Numbered from the stretch's first letter, positions 44,640 to 56,578 are shown. The stretch is 64,000 bases of DNA from Holothuria scabra (GCA_037179385.1 CM074179.1:1426001-1490000); one strand, 5' to 3'. Numbers and translations: made by a program. The notes: generated by a model from the sequence alone, not told the origin.

Positions 44640-45124
44640 TGGTAAGGGTTGGGTAGGACGTTAAACTGCATCCGGTTGTGGAGTTTGTGTAAACGTGGGG
44701 AAAATGAGGTTACCCTTTGCCACAACTGCCTCCGGGCACCCTTGGGCAAGGTGTTGCTGTATATTTGCCCATGCTTTTACGTGTTGTTGCCTTCGGGCGT
44801 GTTGTTGCCTTCTAGCGTGTCGTTGCCTTCGGGCGTGTTGTTGCCTTCGCGGGGAGGTGTTACCTCCGGCTGTGAGGTGGCCTTCAAGGGTGGTGTGGGG
44901 TGTTCTTGGTTTTTGTTGTCTTGGGGGTTGGTGTGGGGTTGGTGTTGGTTGTGGGTGACCTGGAGGGTGTTTTGGCTGTTTGGGTGGTTGGTGCCGTCCT
45001 TTCCGTTGTCGCAGACTTTTGTGTATTGTGTGTGGATAGTTCAAGGTTAGCGTTTGTGTTTTGTCCGGCCGGTTTGAGTTTTCTGTTTATTTCAACGTGC
45101 CTGTTTCTATGTACGTTTTATAAA
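44640..45124 (+). mobile_element. 3' UTR fragment of the gag-only/Tx1-related LINE, with 18 bp minisatellite
   Basis: The end (TTTTGTCCGGCCGGTTTGAG to TCTATGTACGTTTTATAAAG) matches the 3' ends of the gag-only family. Before it, 44785-44856 holds four 18 bp units (GTGTTGTTGCCTTCGGGC and variants). The long frames across this region are created by the repeat and its GC bias and are not credible genes. Confidence 0.7.
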
Positions 45125-45139
45125 GAAAATTGGTAAGGG

Positions 45140-45195
45140 TTGGTATTTCCCTCCTTTAAAATAGAAAACCCCTTTTTTCGAAGGAGGGAATATCT
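45140..45195. repeat. Small hairpin (TTCCCTCCTT / AAGGAGGGAA)
   Basis: TTCCCTCCTT near 45150 pairs with AAGGAGGGAA near 45180, with an AT-rich loop. Function unknown. Confidence 0.6.
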
Positions 45196-45884
45196 CACTG
45201 GTAAGCAGACATAATATTTTAACCTTTACTCAAAAAAGGTATAGGTAAGTTAGATGAGGTTTAGGGACGATATTCGACGGAATTGGCTCAAGTCGATACA
45301 GTTGTGCATGGTTGAAAAAAGTTGGGAAGCTCCTTCCCTGGAAATTTGGCCGTCTGGAGGGGAATTTTAAGCAACAGGAGGGAAGCTTTTTTCTCTTCAT
45401 GGAAATATAGGCAAAGGCAAAACTTGGAGAAATTTTACTTCCTTTCAGGGAAATAATTTTACTCCGTCCCTGGGAAATACACAGTTTTTCCAGCCCTGCA
45501 GTTGTGGCTCACTGGCTTATTTTCTCTTATTACATTGCTTTCTAGTGTGTAGGTGCATTGAATTAACATGCAACTGTTGTGCAAACAATGCTCATTAGTG
45601 GAAACTTATGTTGCACAATAGGGGGAAACACCTTTCATTTCTTTTACATAAATAAGCCATCCTGACTGTAATGCAAGATAACATACTACAACCTAATTGC
45701 GGTTGTTTCAAATAGTTTGTATTATTTAAAGCATGAACAACAAGCTGCTACTTCTAGTGACAGTAAGCCAGACGAGAAAGTAAAACACATTCTTCTACTT
45801 CTGTATAGAAAGATATTGAGCAAGAAAATCAAAATGACCGTTATCAAGAAAAGGTATGTATGTAGTGTATATTGCATATAAATA

Positions 45885-45920
45885 TATATAATAGATATAT
45901 ATTATATATATATATATATC

Positions 45921-45978
<58 letters not shown>
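45885..45978. repeat. (TA)n microsatellite
   Basis: Mostly alternating TA, directly adjoining the long inverted repeat that begins at about 45979. Confidence 0.95.
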
Positions 45979-45984
<6 letters not shown>

Positions 45985-46186
45985 GAAAATGAAAGTTAAA
46001 ACTAGAATTGCAACTGCACATACAATGATAAAAAGACACCGTGATTAGAAGCTTTCGGCTATTTTATTCAGCCTTCCTCGGCTCGATTGCCGAGGAAGGC
46101 TGAATAAAATAAAAGCTTCTAATCACGGTGTCTTTATCATTGTATGTGCAGTTGCAATTCTAGTTTTAACTTTCATTTTCAATTTT
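45979..46186. repeat. Long inverted repeat (about 100 bp arms, 6 bp loop)
   Basis: The left arm 45979-46082 and right arm 46089-46186 are complementary almost throughout, with two small indels. The loop is TCGATT. The arm contains GAGGAAGGCTGAATAAAAT and GAAAGC, similar to the repeat ends of some Penelope-like elements (weak). It could be a foldback element or two copies joined head to head. Confidence 0.88.
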
Positions 46187-46258
46187 AAATAATTTTTAAC
46201 TAGAATTCTGAGAATCCTCTGGATCCTGGGCATACACCGGAATATCGTTGTTATCCAA

Positions 46259-46300
46259 GCCTCTCATTCATCTAATATATATTATATATATCTATCTATA

Positions 46301-46375
<75 letters not shown>
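46259..46375. repeat. (TATC)n / (TA)n microsatellite
   Basis: TATC units followed by TA units. The Tyr/Ile-rich frame across it is not a gene. Confidence 0.93.
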
Positions 46376-46376
<1 letters not shown>

Positions 46377-46541
46377 CACTATAAAATGCTGAAAGTCAAT
46401 CTTAAAGTTAAAATGTCATATCTACAAGCTTGTTTCGTGAGGTTCATAAGAACATCACTCTTCAGGATAAAACATTGTAGGATAAACATTGTAAAACATT
46501 GAAAATGGCTCAGTTATATATGTGTATATGTATGTATATAT

Positions 46542-46805
46542 ATATAAAAGAACAAGTAGAAAACACCACAAATATGACAATATTAGAGCACATACAAGAT
46601 ATGAGAAACGTATATTTCAAAGACACCTGTCTTCGTCATCAGCGTCAATGCGGAGTGAAGAAAAATTTAGAAACGACAAGAAACAAAACAAAAACAAACA
46701 AAAATACAAATCCTATCGAGAATGTTAAACAGAACCGGCTTCCCTGTAAACCATGTGCTCTAATATTGTCATATTTGTGGTGTTTTCTACTTGTTCTTTT
46801 ATATT
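46542..46805. repeat. Foldback-like element with about 47 bp inverted arms
   Basis: The left arm (about 46542-46592, AAAAGAACAAGTAGAAAACA...) pairs with the right arm (about 46754-46803), separated by about 160 bp. No coding. It may be a MITE or a remnant with paired ends. Confidence 0.8.
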
Positions 46806-46857
46806 ACATGGAGCATACGTTATTGGTATGTTTGGGAGACATCAGAATTGCAGGTAT

Positions 46858-47005
46858 ATCATACTGTAGTTATGGGAATTGGCTGTATGTTTGGGAGACA
46901 TTCTCACAACTGAATGTATTAAGAAGACAAATTTTGAGTCATATCTTTATGCAGATGAAGTTAAAAATACTTTCAGTGAACTAAGACTTTTGTCATTTGA
47001 AGATT
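46858..47005. repeat. Dispersed repeat family R2, copy 2
   Basis: Matches 44126-44262, with a short extra segment near 46885-46905. Confidence 0.75.
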
Positions 47006-47904
47006 AAACAGAGCTTTAAACATATATGAAACGATTACCTCATGCAAATGAGAATGTTGTTGAAAATGATCCAACAAAGGGTAAAGAAAATGGCTCAGAC
47101 ACCATCCTCAAATTTATGTGCAAGAAGAGCCACGGACGTTGCATGATGCATCATTTGAAATGTTTGAAGTTTGAGTGAACAGATAATAAACAACAAACAA
47201 CTGAATATCGATTTGTGGGAAACTTATTTCTTGAAAAGAAGCCTACCACAATGCCTTATTTTTGATATTCTATCAACATGTGCCAATAGATATTAGTTTT
47301 AAAAGGACAAATGAACCCACAATATATTTCCGTTTAACGATGACAAAATTACCGATTAAATTTAATGGAAATGTATATACATACAAAACGCTTCCATCGA
47401 ATGTCGGACAGGGCCAAAATGGAAGCATATTGTTTGAAATTTTGTTTCCAGTCGTTCTTCTACAGGTCATTTAATTCTTGTCATTGACATGAGCAAATGA
47501 CCAACTCAGCACATGATTACTTGGAAAATAATGGAAGAGGTCGCCATAACTCTGGAACAAAGAAAATGTCCGACAATGAAATAACGACGCGCAAAAGATG
47601 TAAATGTGTAACTCTCTTCTAATACCTCCCTCCTTAAACTAGGTTAAGAGGCCAAGTTTGCAAATGGTTGGCTTCACATTAGCATAAAAGTAACATAAGG
47701 CAGTTTAACTAGTCTCGAATTCTACGGGCAAAGATCAGTTAAATAAGCATATTTTAAACATCCTGCCTTCGGGCTACCTGTTTACTCCTGGGGACGCATA
47801 CTGTAATGCATATGAGTAAGCATTAGCATGGTAACATTTTTTTATCAAAATTACACAGTAAGTTAGGCATCAGTACACCTTCATATTCGTCCCGGTGGCT
47901 TCTG
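47006..47904. other. Unannotated spacer
   Basis: No coding or repeat family recognised. Confidence 0.4.
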
Positions 47905-48240
47905 TTGCCTGGCCTATCATTCTCTTTCATCGCCTTTGAATATTGTCAACACTGGCTGGGAAAGGAAAGGCTCGTGCATAGCCACTTTCACTTTGCATTG
48001 TTGTACCACTCTATTGAATTGGACAATGACCTTTGCCATGGCCATAGCAGGCTAATATCCATGGTGAACATCAAAGAAGAGATTCGGCAAATTGCCTCCT
48101 CTTTCCGAAAATTCACTGTTTTTATTCCTGAAAGACACGTACAGGAACATGTACGACAAAATTTTCTATCATGGAACAATTTACTACTTCGGATTAACAA
48201 GTACTTCCATGGTTTTGTAAAAAAAAAAAAAAAAAAAATT
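47905..48240 (+). other. Anonymous open frame followed by poly(A)
   Basis: A frame of about 105 codons ends in an A run (48219-48238); the recorded frame continues to 48318 through the A run as Lys codons. I recognise no domain. An open frame joined to genomic poly(A) could be a processed retrocopy, but I see no target duplication and chance is possible. Confidence 0.25.
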
Positions 48241-48359
48241 GAAGCCGTTACGCCAAAAGTACTGTATTTGCGTACCCATCGGTACTTGCGTCCGCTACAA
48301 TTGATTACCGTCCTGTAGCTGTTTGATCATGCTTTGTTAACTTATGCTACTGTACATCA

Positions 48360-48540
48360 ACAGCTAACGCCAGGCCGAAAGCCAATTTCAGTCTAGGACT
48401 TTACCCTCTTGATGCGAGGGCTTGTTACGAGCGTCCCAGACTGATGGGGCTGACCTCTTAAAACATACATAGAAACAGGCACGTATGAACAAATAGACCT
48501 AACTCAACCCGGCCGGACGAAAACACAAACGCTAACTTAA
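48360..48540 (-). mobile_element. Fragments of the gag-only LINE family (gag end and 3' UTR end)
   Basis: 48380-48455 (minus) matches the last codons of the gag-only family, including the inverted-repeat arms at 48385-48399 and 48433-48447. 48458-48540 matches the terminal 3' UTR (complement of GTTTCTATGTATGTTTTAAG). The order is scrambled relative to an intact element, so two fragments are joined. Confidence 0.7.
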
Positions 48541-48600
48541 CAATGCTGCTATTCCTACACACGTGCATGGCAGCTTTGAACGTGGCCAAGACGAGCAAAC

Positions 48601-49035
48601 AAACAAGAGCCCAATGGGCACTGTGGTTCCTTGCTGGGTATTATACGAACTAGTGTGCAGCCAGTCTTCGGAATAGAGAGAAGCGAAAGCTCATACTCAA
48701 TGTTTCTAACATCTTCACAAGGGGTATTTTACATGATATCAATGATTAAATTTTGTGGTCTTGCTTACATTCAACTTGTATAATGCTTGGTGATCCTTCA
48801 AAAACATTGTATTTATGTTTGTAATCAAACTTATAATATCACCAATAAACAATACACAGTGTGGTCAGAGAGAGAAAAACACCCCTTGTACTTCTCTTAC
48901 AAGTTATTTTTACCTGTTCTCAAGTAAAACTTGCTATTACTTCAAAACAATCTTATCATTTGTCCTTGCTCTACACGGAAAAGGGGGTTTATTCAGCAGT
49001 TAAACAGAAAGCAAGTGATGAATGGGGTGTGATAG
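48601..49035. repeat. Dispersed repeat family R1, copy 2
   Basis: Same orientation as 41207-41669, with indels. No coding. Confidence 0.85.
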
Positions 49036-49974
49036 GGGAAGCCCAGGCAAGAGGAACCACCTGGGCAAAAGGAACCATCGCAATAGCTTGGCATCCTAGG
49101 CCCGATGGCGTTCCATGATCTACCGAGCATGTGATCTGTCACATGATGCGTAGTTTCCCGCAATTCGATTTGGGCCGTGACACAGCAAGGGAGTATGAGA
49201 AGAAATAAACAGAAAGTACCCCGTTGGCTAAAAAAAGGTAAGGCTCAAATTTAACTGTTTCTGAAAGGTTAAAGTTCACCTGGCATGATGTATCTATATA
49301 GTGGCGCGAAGGTTATATTATGAGGTATTATTTGACGAAACGTGACAGTTGAAAATTTCACACGTTGGATGACTGTAGCCTAACGTTATAAAAAATGCAT
49401 GTTGAGCAAAAGGAACCGTGGTTCGTTTTGCCTGGGATAGTGCCTTGTGTACAAATGTATATGAGACTGCTTGAAAAGAGAATGTTTTCGTTTTTATATC
49501 GAACCAGTTCGGTCTGGATGATGGAAGTTTCCTGTTTACGATGCATGTAATCGAGTGGGAGTCACTGAAGGCAAAAACAGTACCGTGCACCTACAGACAG
49601 TGCCTGGTAACGCAGTTTGGTTTGGTTAATATGTCATTCCCTAGCGTTCTAATTCACTCTTGAACATAAATCACAGGGACACATCTGAATGCAATCGTGA
49701 CGGGAAGTGAATGAACACTGCATTAACAATCTACTGGGCTTTTCGATGAGTCTTCAGAGAACCAGACAGGCAGTGAACCGATGTGGAAGAGAACGGGATA
49801 GTATGGTTTGGGTCTTGGAAGGGGATGGTGATGAGGTGGGTTAACCATGCACTGTCCAAATGGATCAAATTGAAGGTAGTGATTAATGTGTAAAGATGAA
49901 AGAGCGGTAGGGTCAGATATTTTTTATGAATTGTATCATAGGCTGTGCATCAGTATCCTATTATTTATCCCCAG
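49036..49974. other. Unannotated spacer upstream of the pogo-like pseudogene
   Basis: No clear feature. It may include the 5' end of the pogo-like element; no terminal inverted repeat was recognised. Confidence 0.4.
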
Positions 49975-51198
49975 ATGGTGCACAAATACCGAGAGGATGC
50001 GATGAAAAGTGCGCTAGAAGGAAGTTATTTTGAGGAATACCCCTGTCAGGGCAGCAGCCAGAATGTACGGTATCACATATCCCACCCTCAGAAAACATCT
50101 GAAGAAAGGTACAAGCAAAAAGATCCTTGGACGTTATAGAACAACATTTACATTTGAGTTAGAAGAACTGGTGTCCCACCTAAAAAAAATGGAGTACGGA
50201 TTCTACGGGCTGACCTAACACGACTTATCAAAATTGGCCTTACAATACGCCGAGAAGAATGGAATCCCACATAGCTTCAGTAAAGATGGAGCCGGTGAGC
50301 AGTGGATGACATTCTTGAGGAGGCACCCAACTCTCAGTTTTCGCACGCCTGAACCGACCAGTGATGCAAGAGCACGAGGCTTCAATCGACCAGCTGTCTC
50401 TAGGTTCTTCTCACTACAACGTGAAGTCCTAGACAAGTATGGTTTCTCTGCAACTGATATATACAACGACGAATCTGGTATAAGAACATCGGCTTCACGA
50501 CCACCGAAAATTATTGCCAGCGGGGGCAAGAAGCAAGTTGGTGTGATCACCAGTGCAGAGAAAGGGAAGCTGGTTACAGTTTTATTGTGTTGTTCTGCAG
50601 CAGGTCAATACATCCCACCAGCAATGGTCTTCCCTCGGAAAAGGTTTAAGCCCCAGATAGTAGACAAAGCACCTGTCGATACCGCAGGGTTTGTTTCAGA
50701 TTCTGGGTGGGTCAACTCGGACGTCTTCCTCGACTGGTTGAAGTTTTTCATAGCGAATGAGAGACCATCGAAGGAAAAGAACGTTCTCTTGATTGTTGAC
50801 AATCACGAGTCTCACAGAAGCATGAAAGTGTCAGACTATGCATCCGAAAATGGTGTCATGCTTTCTGTCCCACCCCACACAAGCTACAACCGCTTGATGT
50901 TGCTGTTTATGGCCCTCTCAAAGCATACTTTGAACGAGCCATCGATGTTTGGCAGAAGTCCCATCCAGGTCGCACTATAAACCAGTATGACATGGGGGAG
51001 TTGTTTTGCAAGGCCTAAAGTCGAGCTCCAACGGTTGAGGATGCCATTCAAAGATTTGCGAAATCTGCCGTAAGTGCATGTGACATGAGCGTATTTCAGG
51101 ACTGTGATTTTGCGGCGGAAGTGACGGACCGACCAGACCAGAGGAACCCACAGTGTCGAACGATAGTGATAGTAGCATGTAAGAAGAAGAAGGCGAGT
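49975..51198 (+). pseudogene. Pogo/Tigger-type transposase (HTH-psq, CENP-B-like, DDE), broken
   Basis: Starts MVHKYREDAMKSAL at 49975. A frameshift near 50020 leads to RAAARMYGITYPTLRKHL, a Psq-type helix-turn-helix. An in-frame TAA at 50216-50218 interrupts a CENP-B-like region (WMTFLRRHP follows). The DDE core is readable from 50234: YNDESGI holds the first Asp and LLIVDNHESH the second. The third (a PLDVAV-like motif) needs a frame change near 50885. The conserved end (FQDCDFAAEVTDRP near 51090) lies after another in-frame TAA near 51018. The protein family cuts and pastes DNA between terminal repeats. The C-terminal part also lies at 56792-57000 in the second copy of the segment. The gene is dead. 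Confidence 0.88.
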
Positions 51199-51694
51199 AA
51201 CCAGATGAGCCCCAAACAAATGATCCTACCTCATCATTGCGTGGCAACTCGGCTGCTAAAGACCACAATCTACCAGCGGCATCGGCTTCAATCGACCAGC
51301 CAGAGAGTCCCCAGTCAAGCTCAATCCCAGCTTCACCTTCCCCTCCTTCGGAAGGAGGCGACCATGCCAATGAATCTTAAACAATGAATGCAATTTTTGA
51401 TACTGCCCCTCCCTCGCTTGCAGATTCTGGGGGCTTCTGGGGGGTTGAACCGACCAGCCAGAGAGACCACCGCCAGGAGCAGTCCCAGCTTCACCTCCTG
51501 CTATATTGACATCGACTCCTTTCAAGAGGAATCTACAGAATACCAAAAAAGAGACTGAAAAGAAAGCTACGGCTAAGTCTAAAACCTTCCGGCTACGTCA
51601 TCTTCACCCAGCAGTAGCCATATGCACGTGAAACAATCGTTTACGAGAACGACAGCCAAGTGGTCATGGGAAGAATTGGTACTGCCTCAGTTCT
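50957..51694 (+). repeat. Direct repeat DR-left flanking Tx1 copy H (738 bp)
   Basis: From AGTCCCATCCAGGTCGC up to the first base before Tx1 copy H, this matches 56792-57723. Relative to the right copy it lacks two blocks of about 100 bp (in the right copy about 57336-57433 and 57619-57713) and has several small indels. It encodes the pogo transposase C-terminus and the basic linker after it. Confidence 0.92.
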
Positions 51695-51994
51695 GGTCTT
51701 CGTCGAGAGCGGACGTGTTTCACGGAGCTCTCGCTGATCGTGCTGAATTTTGGCATTGTGCTGTACTGTGCTGCTTGTTATACTATCATATACTACTATT
51801 GTCGTTTTACCGAAGTGTTGGATATTGGGTGTGGTCTCTCGCTTGGGGTCGTGGTTTGGCCGTGCTCGTTTTAAAGCACGCCTGGTGTATAGTTTGTTGG
51901 GTTCCCTTTATTTTTTCCTGCCTGGGTTTGATCTGCTGTGCTGAAGTTTTCTCTCTAGTTGCTGCGTGGCCTTGTGCCACAAACCTTTGCTGCT

Positions 51995-53152
51995 ATGCCC
52001 GGAGGTCGGGATAGCAGTATCGTTAAGTTACAGTTTGAGTCGAGGGGGAATGTTACACCCCAGCATGTTTTTTCTGTGTTGAAGAACAATAAGGTAGATG
52101 TTAAGGATATAGAGATGCTGCAGGCCCTTGCATCCCGAAATACGTATGATTTGAAGTTCCGGACTGATGCTGCCCGATTGAAGGGGGTTTCCTCCCTTAA
52201 GGGTGTGGAGGGTCTCACTGTCACCCCATATGATCGCTCTGTGGTGGTGACGGTGTTGTACCTCAATTTTGAGGTAGATCAGGGCCTGGTGGCGAGGGTT
52301 CTAGGACAATACGGAACTGTCTCTGACTGGCGTTGGGTAAAGTATAATGAAGGTGAACTGGCCGGTATTCTCAACGGAAAGAGACAGTTCCGTATGGAGC
52401 TAAAACGAGACATCCCCTCCGTCTTGTTCATAGGGGGTTCTAAGGCCCACATCAGGTATTTTGGCCAGCCCCGCACCTGTTTCCAGTGTAGGGAGGAGGG
52501 GCATGAGGCCAAGTCATGCCCAAACAAACGTTGTGGCAGATGCCTGCAGTTGGGGCATGAGAGGGCAACATGTCCCAATCAGGTGCGGTGTAACCTGTGT
52601 GGGGAGGAGGGACATGTCTCTGGTGCCTGCCCCACATCGTACTCTGCGCGTGCAAGTGCAGGTGTGGAGCCGGCAAGTGAACCCTTGTCTTCAGGCCCTG
52701 AACCAATGGTGGAGGAACCCAGGTCCCCTACGCCTGATGAGGTGGCACTTCAGGTGGAACAAGAGTTCCTAGCTTCTAAGGGATGTGAAGTGGTCTGTGG
52801 GAACCCTGAGGCAGGCCCTTCCCAACCCTCCACATCGGTACCTGAGTCACACTCTCCACCAGCTCCCGGGGAGGCTGGAATACAAACAGTGGAGCACGAC
52901 CTTAGAATGTCCTCGGACTCGGAATCTGACTCTGCCATGTCAGATGTGGGAGGACCTGCCTCAGAGCCTCCACCAAAGGACCCACCATCTGGGGAGGGCT
53001 GGTTTGATTTGTGTGAGGCCGTTGAACTTGAGCCCAAGTTGAAAAGGTCGGCCTCAGGGGAGGTCTCCGACCGGGGAGGGGGAGTTAGTCCTTCTGTGCC
53101 ACCAGCACCAGATCCATGTAACAAAAAGGCCAGGTCAGAGACAGTTTTGTAA
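51995..53152 (+). CDS. Tx1 copy H ORF1 (gag-like protein with three CCHC knuckles)
   Basis: An open frame of 385 codons from MPGGRDSS; an upstream in-frame Met at 51959 is less likely because the MPGG start is conserved in copy A and at 59299. The first 145 residues resemble the N-terminal domain of copy A, possibly an RRM-like fold. Three knuckles follow: CFQCREEGHEAKSC, CGRCLQLGHERATC and CNLCGEEGHVSGAC, at about residues 160-215. The tail is acidic, rich in Ser and Pro, and contains EPPPKDPPSGEGWFD. ORF2 starts 18 bp after its stop. The protein would coat the element RNA and accompany ORF2 protein to the nucleus. Confidence 0.93.
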   Translation: MPGGRDSSIVKLQFESRGNVTPQHVFSVLKNNKVDVKDIEMLQALASRNTYDLKFRTDAARLKGVSSLKGVEGLTVTPYDRSVVVTVLYLNFEVDQGLVARVLGQYGTVSDWRWVKYNEGELAGILNGKRQFRMELKRDIPSVLFIGGSKAHIRYFGQPRTCFQCREEGHEAKSCPNKRCGRCLQLGHERATCPNQVRCNLCGEEGHVSGACPTSYSARASAGVEPASEPLSSGPEPMVEEPRSPTPDEVALQVEQEFLASKGCEVVCGNPEAGPSQPSTSVPESHSPPAPGEAGIQTVEHDLRMSSDSESDSAMSDVGGPASEPPPKDPPSGEGWFDLCEAVELEPKLKRSASGEVSDRGGGVSPSVPPAPDPCNKKARSETVL

Positions 53153-53170
53153 TTTCACACTCCACATTTC

Positions 53171-56100
53171 ATGAATGGTCCCCTGTCCCTCATGACCCTG
53201 AATGTAAACGGCATGAGGGACAGTCGGAAGCGGTCCAGAATATTCCAATTTTGTAAGTCATTGGGTGTGGACTTCGTTTTCCTCCAAGAGACTCACATTG
53301 TTAATGAGGACGATGTCTACACCTGGTCCTACGAATGGGGTGGGGGTTTGTACGCTTCCTTTGGTTCCGCATCTTCCTGTGGATCTGTCATTTTAGTTTC
53401 TCCAAGATGGACTTCCCTGGTCGGAAAGGTTGATCATGATCATGAGGGCCGGTTGGTATGCATTACCATCAAACATCCTTGCGGGAACTTCTTCTTATGT
53501 AACGTTTATGCCCCCAACCAACCTACAGACAGAAGGAATTTTTTTGCTACCCTGCCATCCTTCGTTCCTGGCTGTGCCCCTTGTATCCTATCTGGAGACT
53601 TCAACTGTGTCCCTGACACACGGTTTGATCGAATGTCCACCTTCACATCTTCAAGCTGTAGTGTTGGTATGGTGGAGTTGGACATGTTCACAAAGAATCA
53701 CGATATGGTTGACGTTTGGAGAGTGCAGCATCCTGGCTTGTCCGTGTTCACTTGGCACCGCCCTGATGGCACGGACGCCTCAAGGTTGGACAGGGTGTAC
53801 GCTCCAACGGCTCTGTCACCAAGTGATTGCGAAGTTGTGGCATGTCCAATTTCGGACCATGATGCAGTTACTGTCTCATTCACACCCCCAGAGTCATGGC
53901 CAGTAGGGAGGGGTTCTGGAAAATGAACACAGATATTCTAACGGAGGCCGAATATAGCAAAGATTTTAAGGCCAGATACGAAGGGTGGCGAACTTTGAGG
54001 CCGGCCTTTTCAACAGATTTAGAGTGGTGGGATGATGTAAAGACCCGCATCAAACAGTTTACAGTGGAATATTGTGTAGCAAGAGCTCGTCGAAGAAGGG
54101 AGGAGTTCCTTTCACTTTGCTCTAGGGAGAGGAACGGGGACCACTCCGCACTTCATGCAATCCAACAGTACCTCGATGGAAAACTACACGGGGCCCGGGT
54201 TCGTGCTCGTGTGCATTGTGTGGAGGCGGAGGAGAAACCAACCATTAAGTTCTACCGGGACGTCACAAAGAATGCCATCGATCGCAGTATAAAAGCTGTC
54301 CGTGACGCCCACGGTGTGGTACATAGGGACCCTCTCGACACTGTAGAAGTGTATAAAAACTTTTATGAGCAGCTGTATACCCAGGCAGATGTCGATGAAG
54401 ACCTTCAAAAGTCCCTGTTAGATAATATTGACAAAACCCCCTCTAAAGATCAGAATGATGAACTTGGCTCCAATTTTGACTATTGACGAGCTCTGGAAGG
54501 CAGTGGCGAAGATGAAAGGCGGAAAGGCACCTGGGTCCGACGGTATTCCAGTAGAATTCTATAAACGCTTCTGGGGTACCGTAGCACATGATCTCCGTGA
54601 CGTATTCGTCTCTGGCTTCCTTGCTGGCTCATTGAGCCACTCGCAGCGCACAGGCATAATAACTTTGCTGCCTGAGTCAGGAGACCCCCTCGAACCGAAA
54701 ACCAAACGGCCAATCACCTTGTTAAATGTAGATTACAAGATTCTGGCGAAAGCCCTTTGCAACAGGCTAGGCACAGTTATGCCAGATCTTGTAGGGTCCT
54801 TTCAGACTTGTGCGGTGCGGGGACACAGTATTCAGCAGAACCTCTGGGTGGTGCGGGACTTAGTTGAATACGTGATGGACCGTGATCTTCCATGTGCCCT
54901 TGTCTCCCTCGATCAGGAGAAGGCCTTCGACATGGTTGATCATGGATTCCTCTTTAAAATTTTAAAGAAGTTTTGTTTGAATCCAGTTTTTGTTAAATGG
55001 ACCTCCTTATTGTACAATAGTGTAAATAGTCGGGTTATCGTTAATGGCCTACCGTCAGACCCCTTCAGTGTCCAACGTGGCGTACGGCAGGGGTGCCCCC
55101 TATCACCTTTGCTCTACGTATTGTTTAGTGAATCAATAGCAAGAGCCTTTCAAGTAGAGCCTTTGTTTCAACCATTTCACATTCCCGGTGGTGTTGAAGT
55201 TAAGTGCCTTCAGTATGCCGATGACGTCACATGCGTAGTCTCCGACCTAGCTTCCTTCAAGGCCCTTAGTGGCACGTTGTCTAAGTTTCAAAGAGCCACA
55301 GGTGCCAGACTGAATCCCAATAAGACCAAAGGACTTCGCCTAGGTAAGTGGCGGTCAAGAAGACTGCCCTTCGCTGCATCATGGGTAGACGACGCCATAA
55401 GGATAAACGGCATATGGTTTGGTTATGGACAAACCGAGTTACTTACCTGGAATGAGAAAGTGGACCTGGTGGAAGCTAGGTTGAAGGACTTCGGCGAGCG
55501 CCACATTAGCCTGTTCGGAAAGGTGACAGTTATCAATCGTTTTATTTATCCCCTTTTGTGGTATCCAGGCACCGTTCTGGCTGCTCCAAAGGGTGTCCTG
55601 TTGCGTCTCGAGAGGGCTGTGTTTAGGTTTTTATGGTCAGGGAAGACGGAGCTCGTAAGAAGAGGGATGGTATATCAGGATGTTAGGCGTGGTGGGTTGG
55701 GCCTTGTGCATCTTCCTTCCAAACTCCGTTTTCTCCTGACCAAGTGTGTTTATAGTGCTGTAGACAGCAGAATGCCTTTTGCCTATTTTGTCCGTTATTG
55801 TGGGGGATTATCATTCCGTCGGTTCTTTCCCTCCCTGTTTAGTAACAGTGAACCCCACAGCTGGAGGCCCTCGGAAGCATACAGTCAAATGAGAGAAACG
55901 CTCCTAATTATATCTAGAGTTGGGGACGTTTCGCAGTTAAGTGCAAGAGACCTATACCAGGCTGTTTTTGAAGAATTGGTTGGCCAGGTCCAATCCAATC
56001 ACTATGCTTCAGGGTCGGAAGTGTGGCGTGTGGTCCACAGCAGATCATTAGATTACCGCAGGCGAGACCTGTTGTGGCGAATCGCACATGATGCGATTGT

Positions 56101-56578
56101 TACTAATCTCAAGCGTCTTCGGTGGCGTCTTGGAGATGGAATTTGCCCACGCACTGGATGCACAAAGTGGGAAAGTGTGTCACATGTGTTTTGGCAGTGT
56201 GAATTTGTGGCCCTCCTTTGGGAATGGTTCCAAGTCCTGACTGATCGCTTGACGATGGGCAACACATGGGCGGTCGGCCGGGACTATGCTTTGTATGGTC
56301 TTTCACCCCCGCCATGCAATACAAGTATTCAGGGCATACTTACCTTTGCTTCGGCCTCCATAAAGCTGGCCTTATGGAGAGACCGATGTAACGTTGTTTT
56401 TAGGGGGATGGGGAAGCCTGCGGACGTCGTCCTGGCATCGGTGAAGGCGGAGGTGAGGCTGAGGGTTGAGTCCGACTTCGTTCGTTTGCCAAGGTCGGCG
56501 TTCGGTAGGCGATGGGGTCCACTCGTTTCGGTGAGGGGGGCCGTGTGGTGGTCAATTTGTAATAGGGTGGGTATGTAA
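53171..56578 (+). pseudogene. Tx1 copy H ORF2 (APE endonuclease-RT), three single-base breaks
   Basis: Starts MNGPLSLMTLNVNGMR. Endonuclease motifs FLQETH, SGDFNCVPD and SDHDAV precede a one-base deletion at about 53912. The next frame (53896-54486) covers the linker with RARRRREEFLSLC. A one-base insertion near 54473 leads to the third frame (54428-56578) with RT motifs KRPITLLNVDYKIL, LVSLDQEKAFDMVDH, VRQGCPLSPLLYVLF and YADDVTC near 55215. The C-terminus has CPRTGCTKWESVSHVFWQC. A last one-base deletion near 56540 replaces the normal end (present in copy B). All catalytic motifs seem intact, so the copy would be nearly functional if the breaks were sequencing errors. Confidence 0.93.

Noticed and set aside
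44649..45050. 133-codon hydrophobic frame and its 127-codon antisense partner
   Set aside because: Driven by the 18 bp minisatellite and GT-rich LINE 3' UTR; no known domain.
46248..46502. Tyr/Ile/Leu-rich frame that could look like a membrane protein
   Set aside because: It is a translation of TATC and TA repeats.
50605..51219. Minus-strand frames opposite the pogo transposase
   Set aside because: The plus strand carries the DDE motifs; the antisense frames have no domain.
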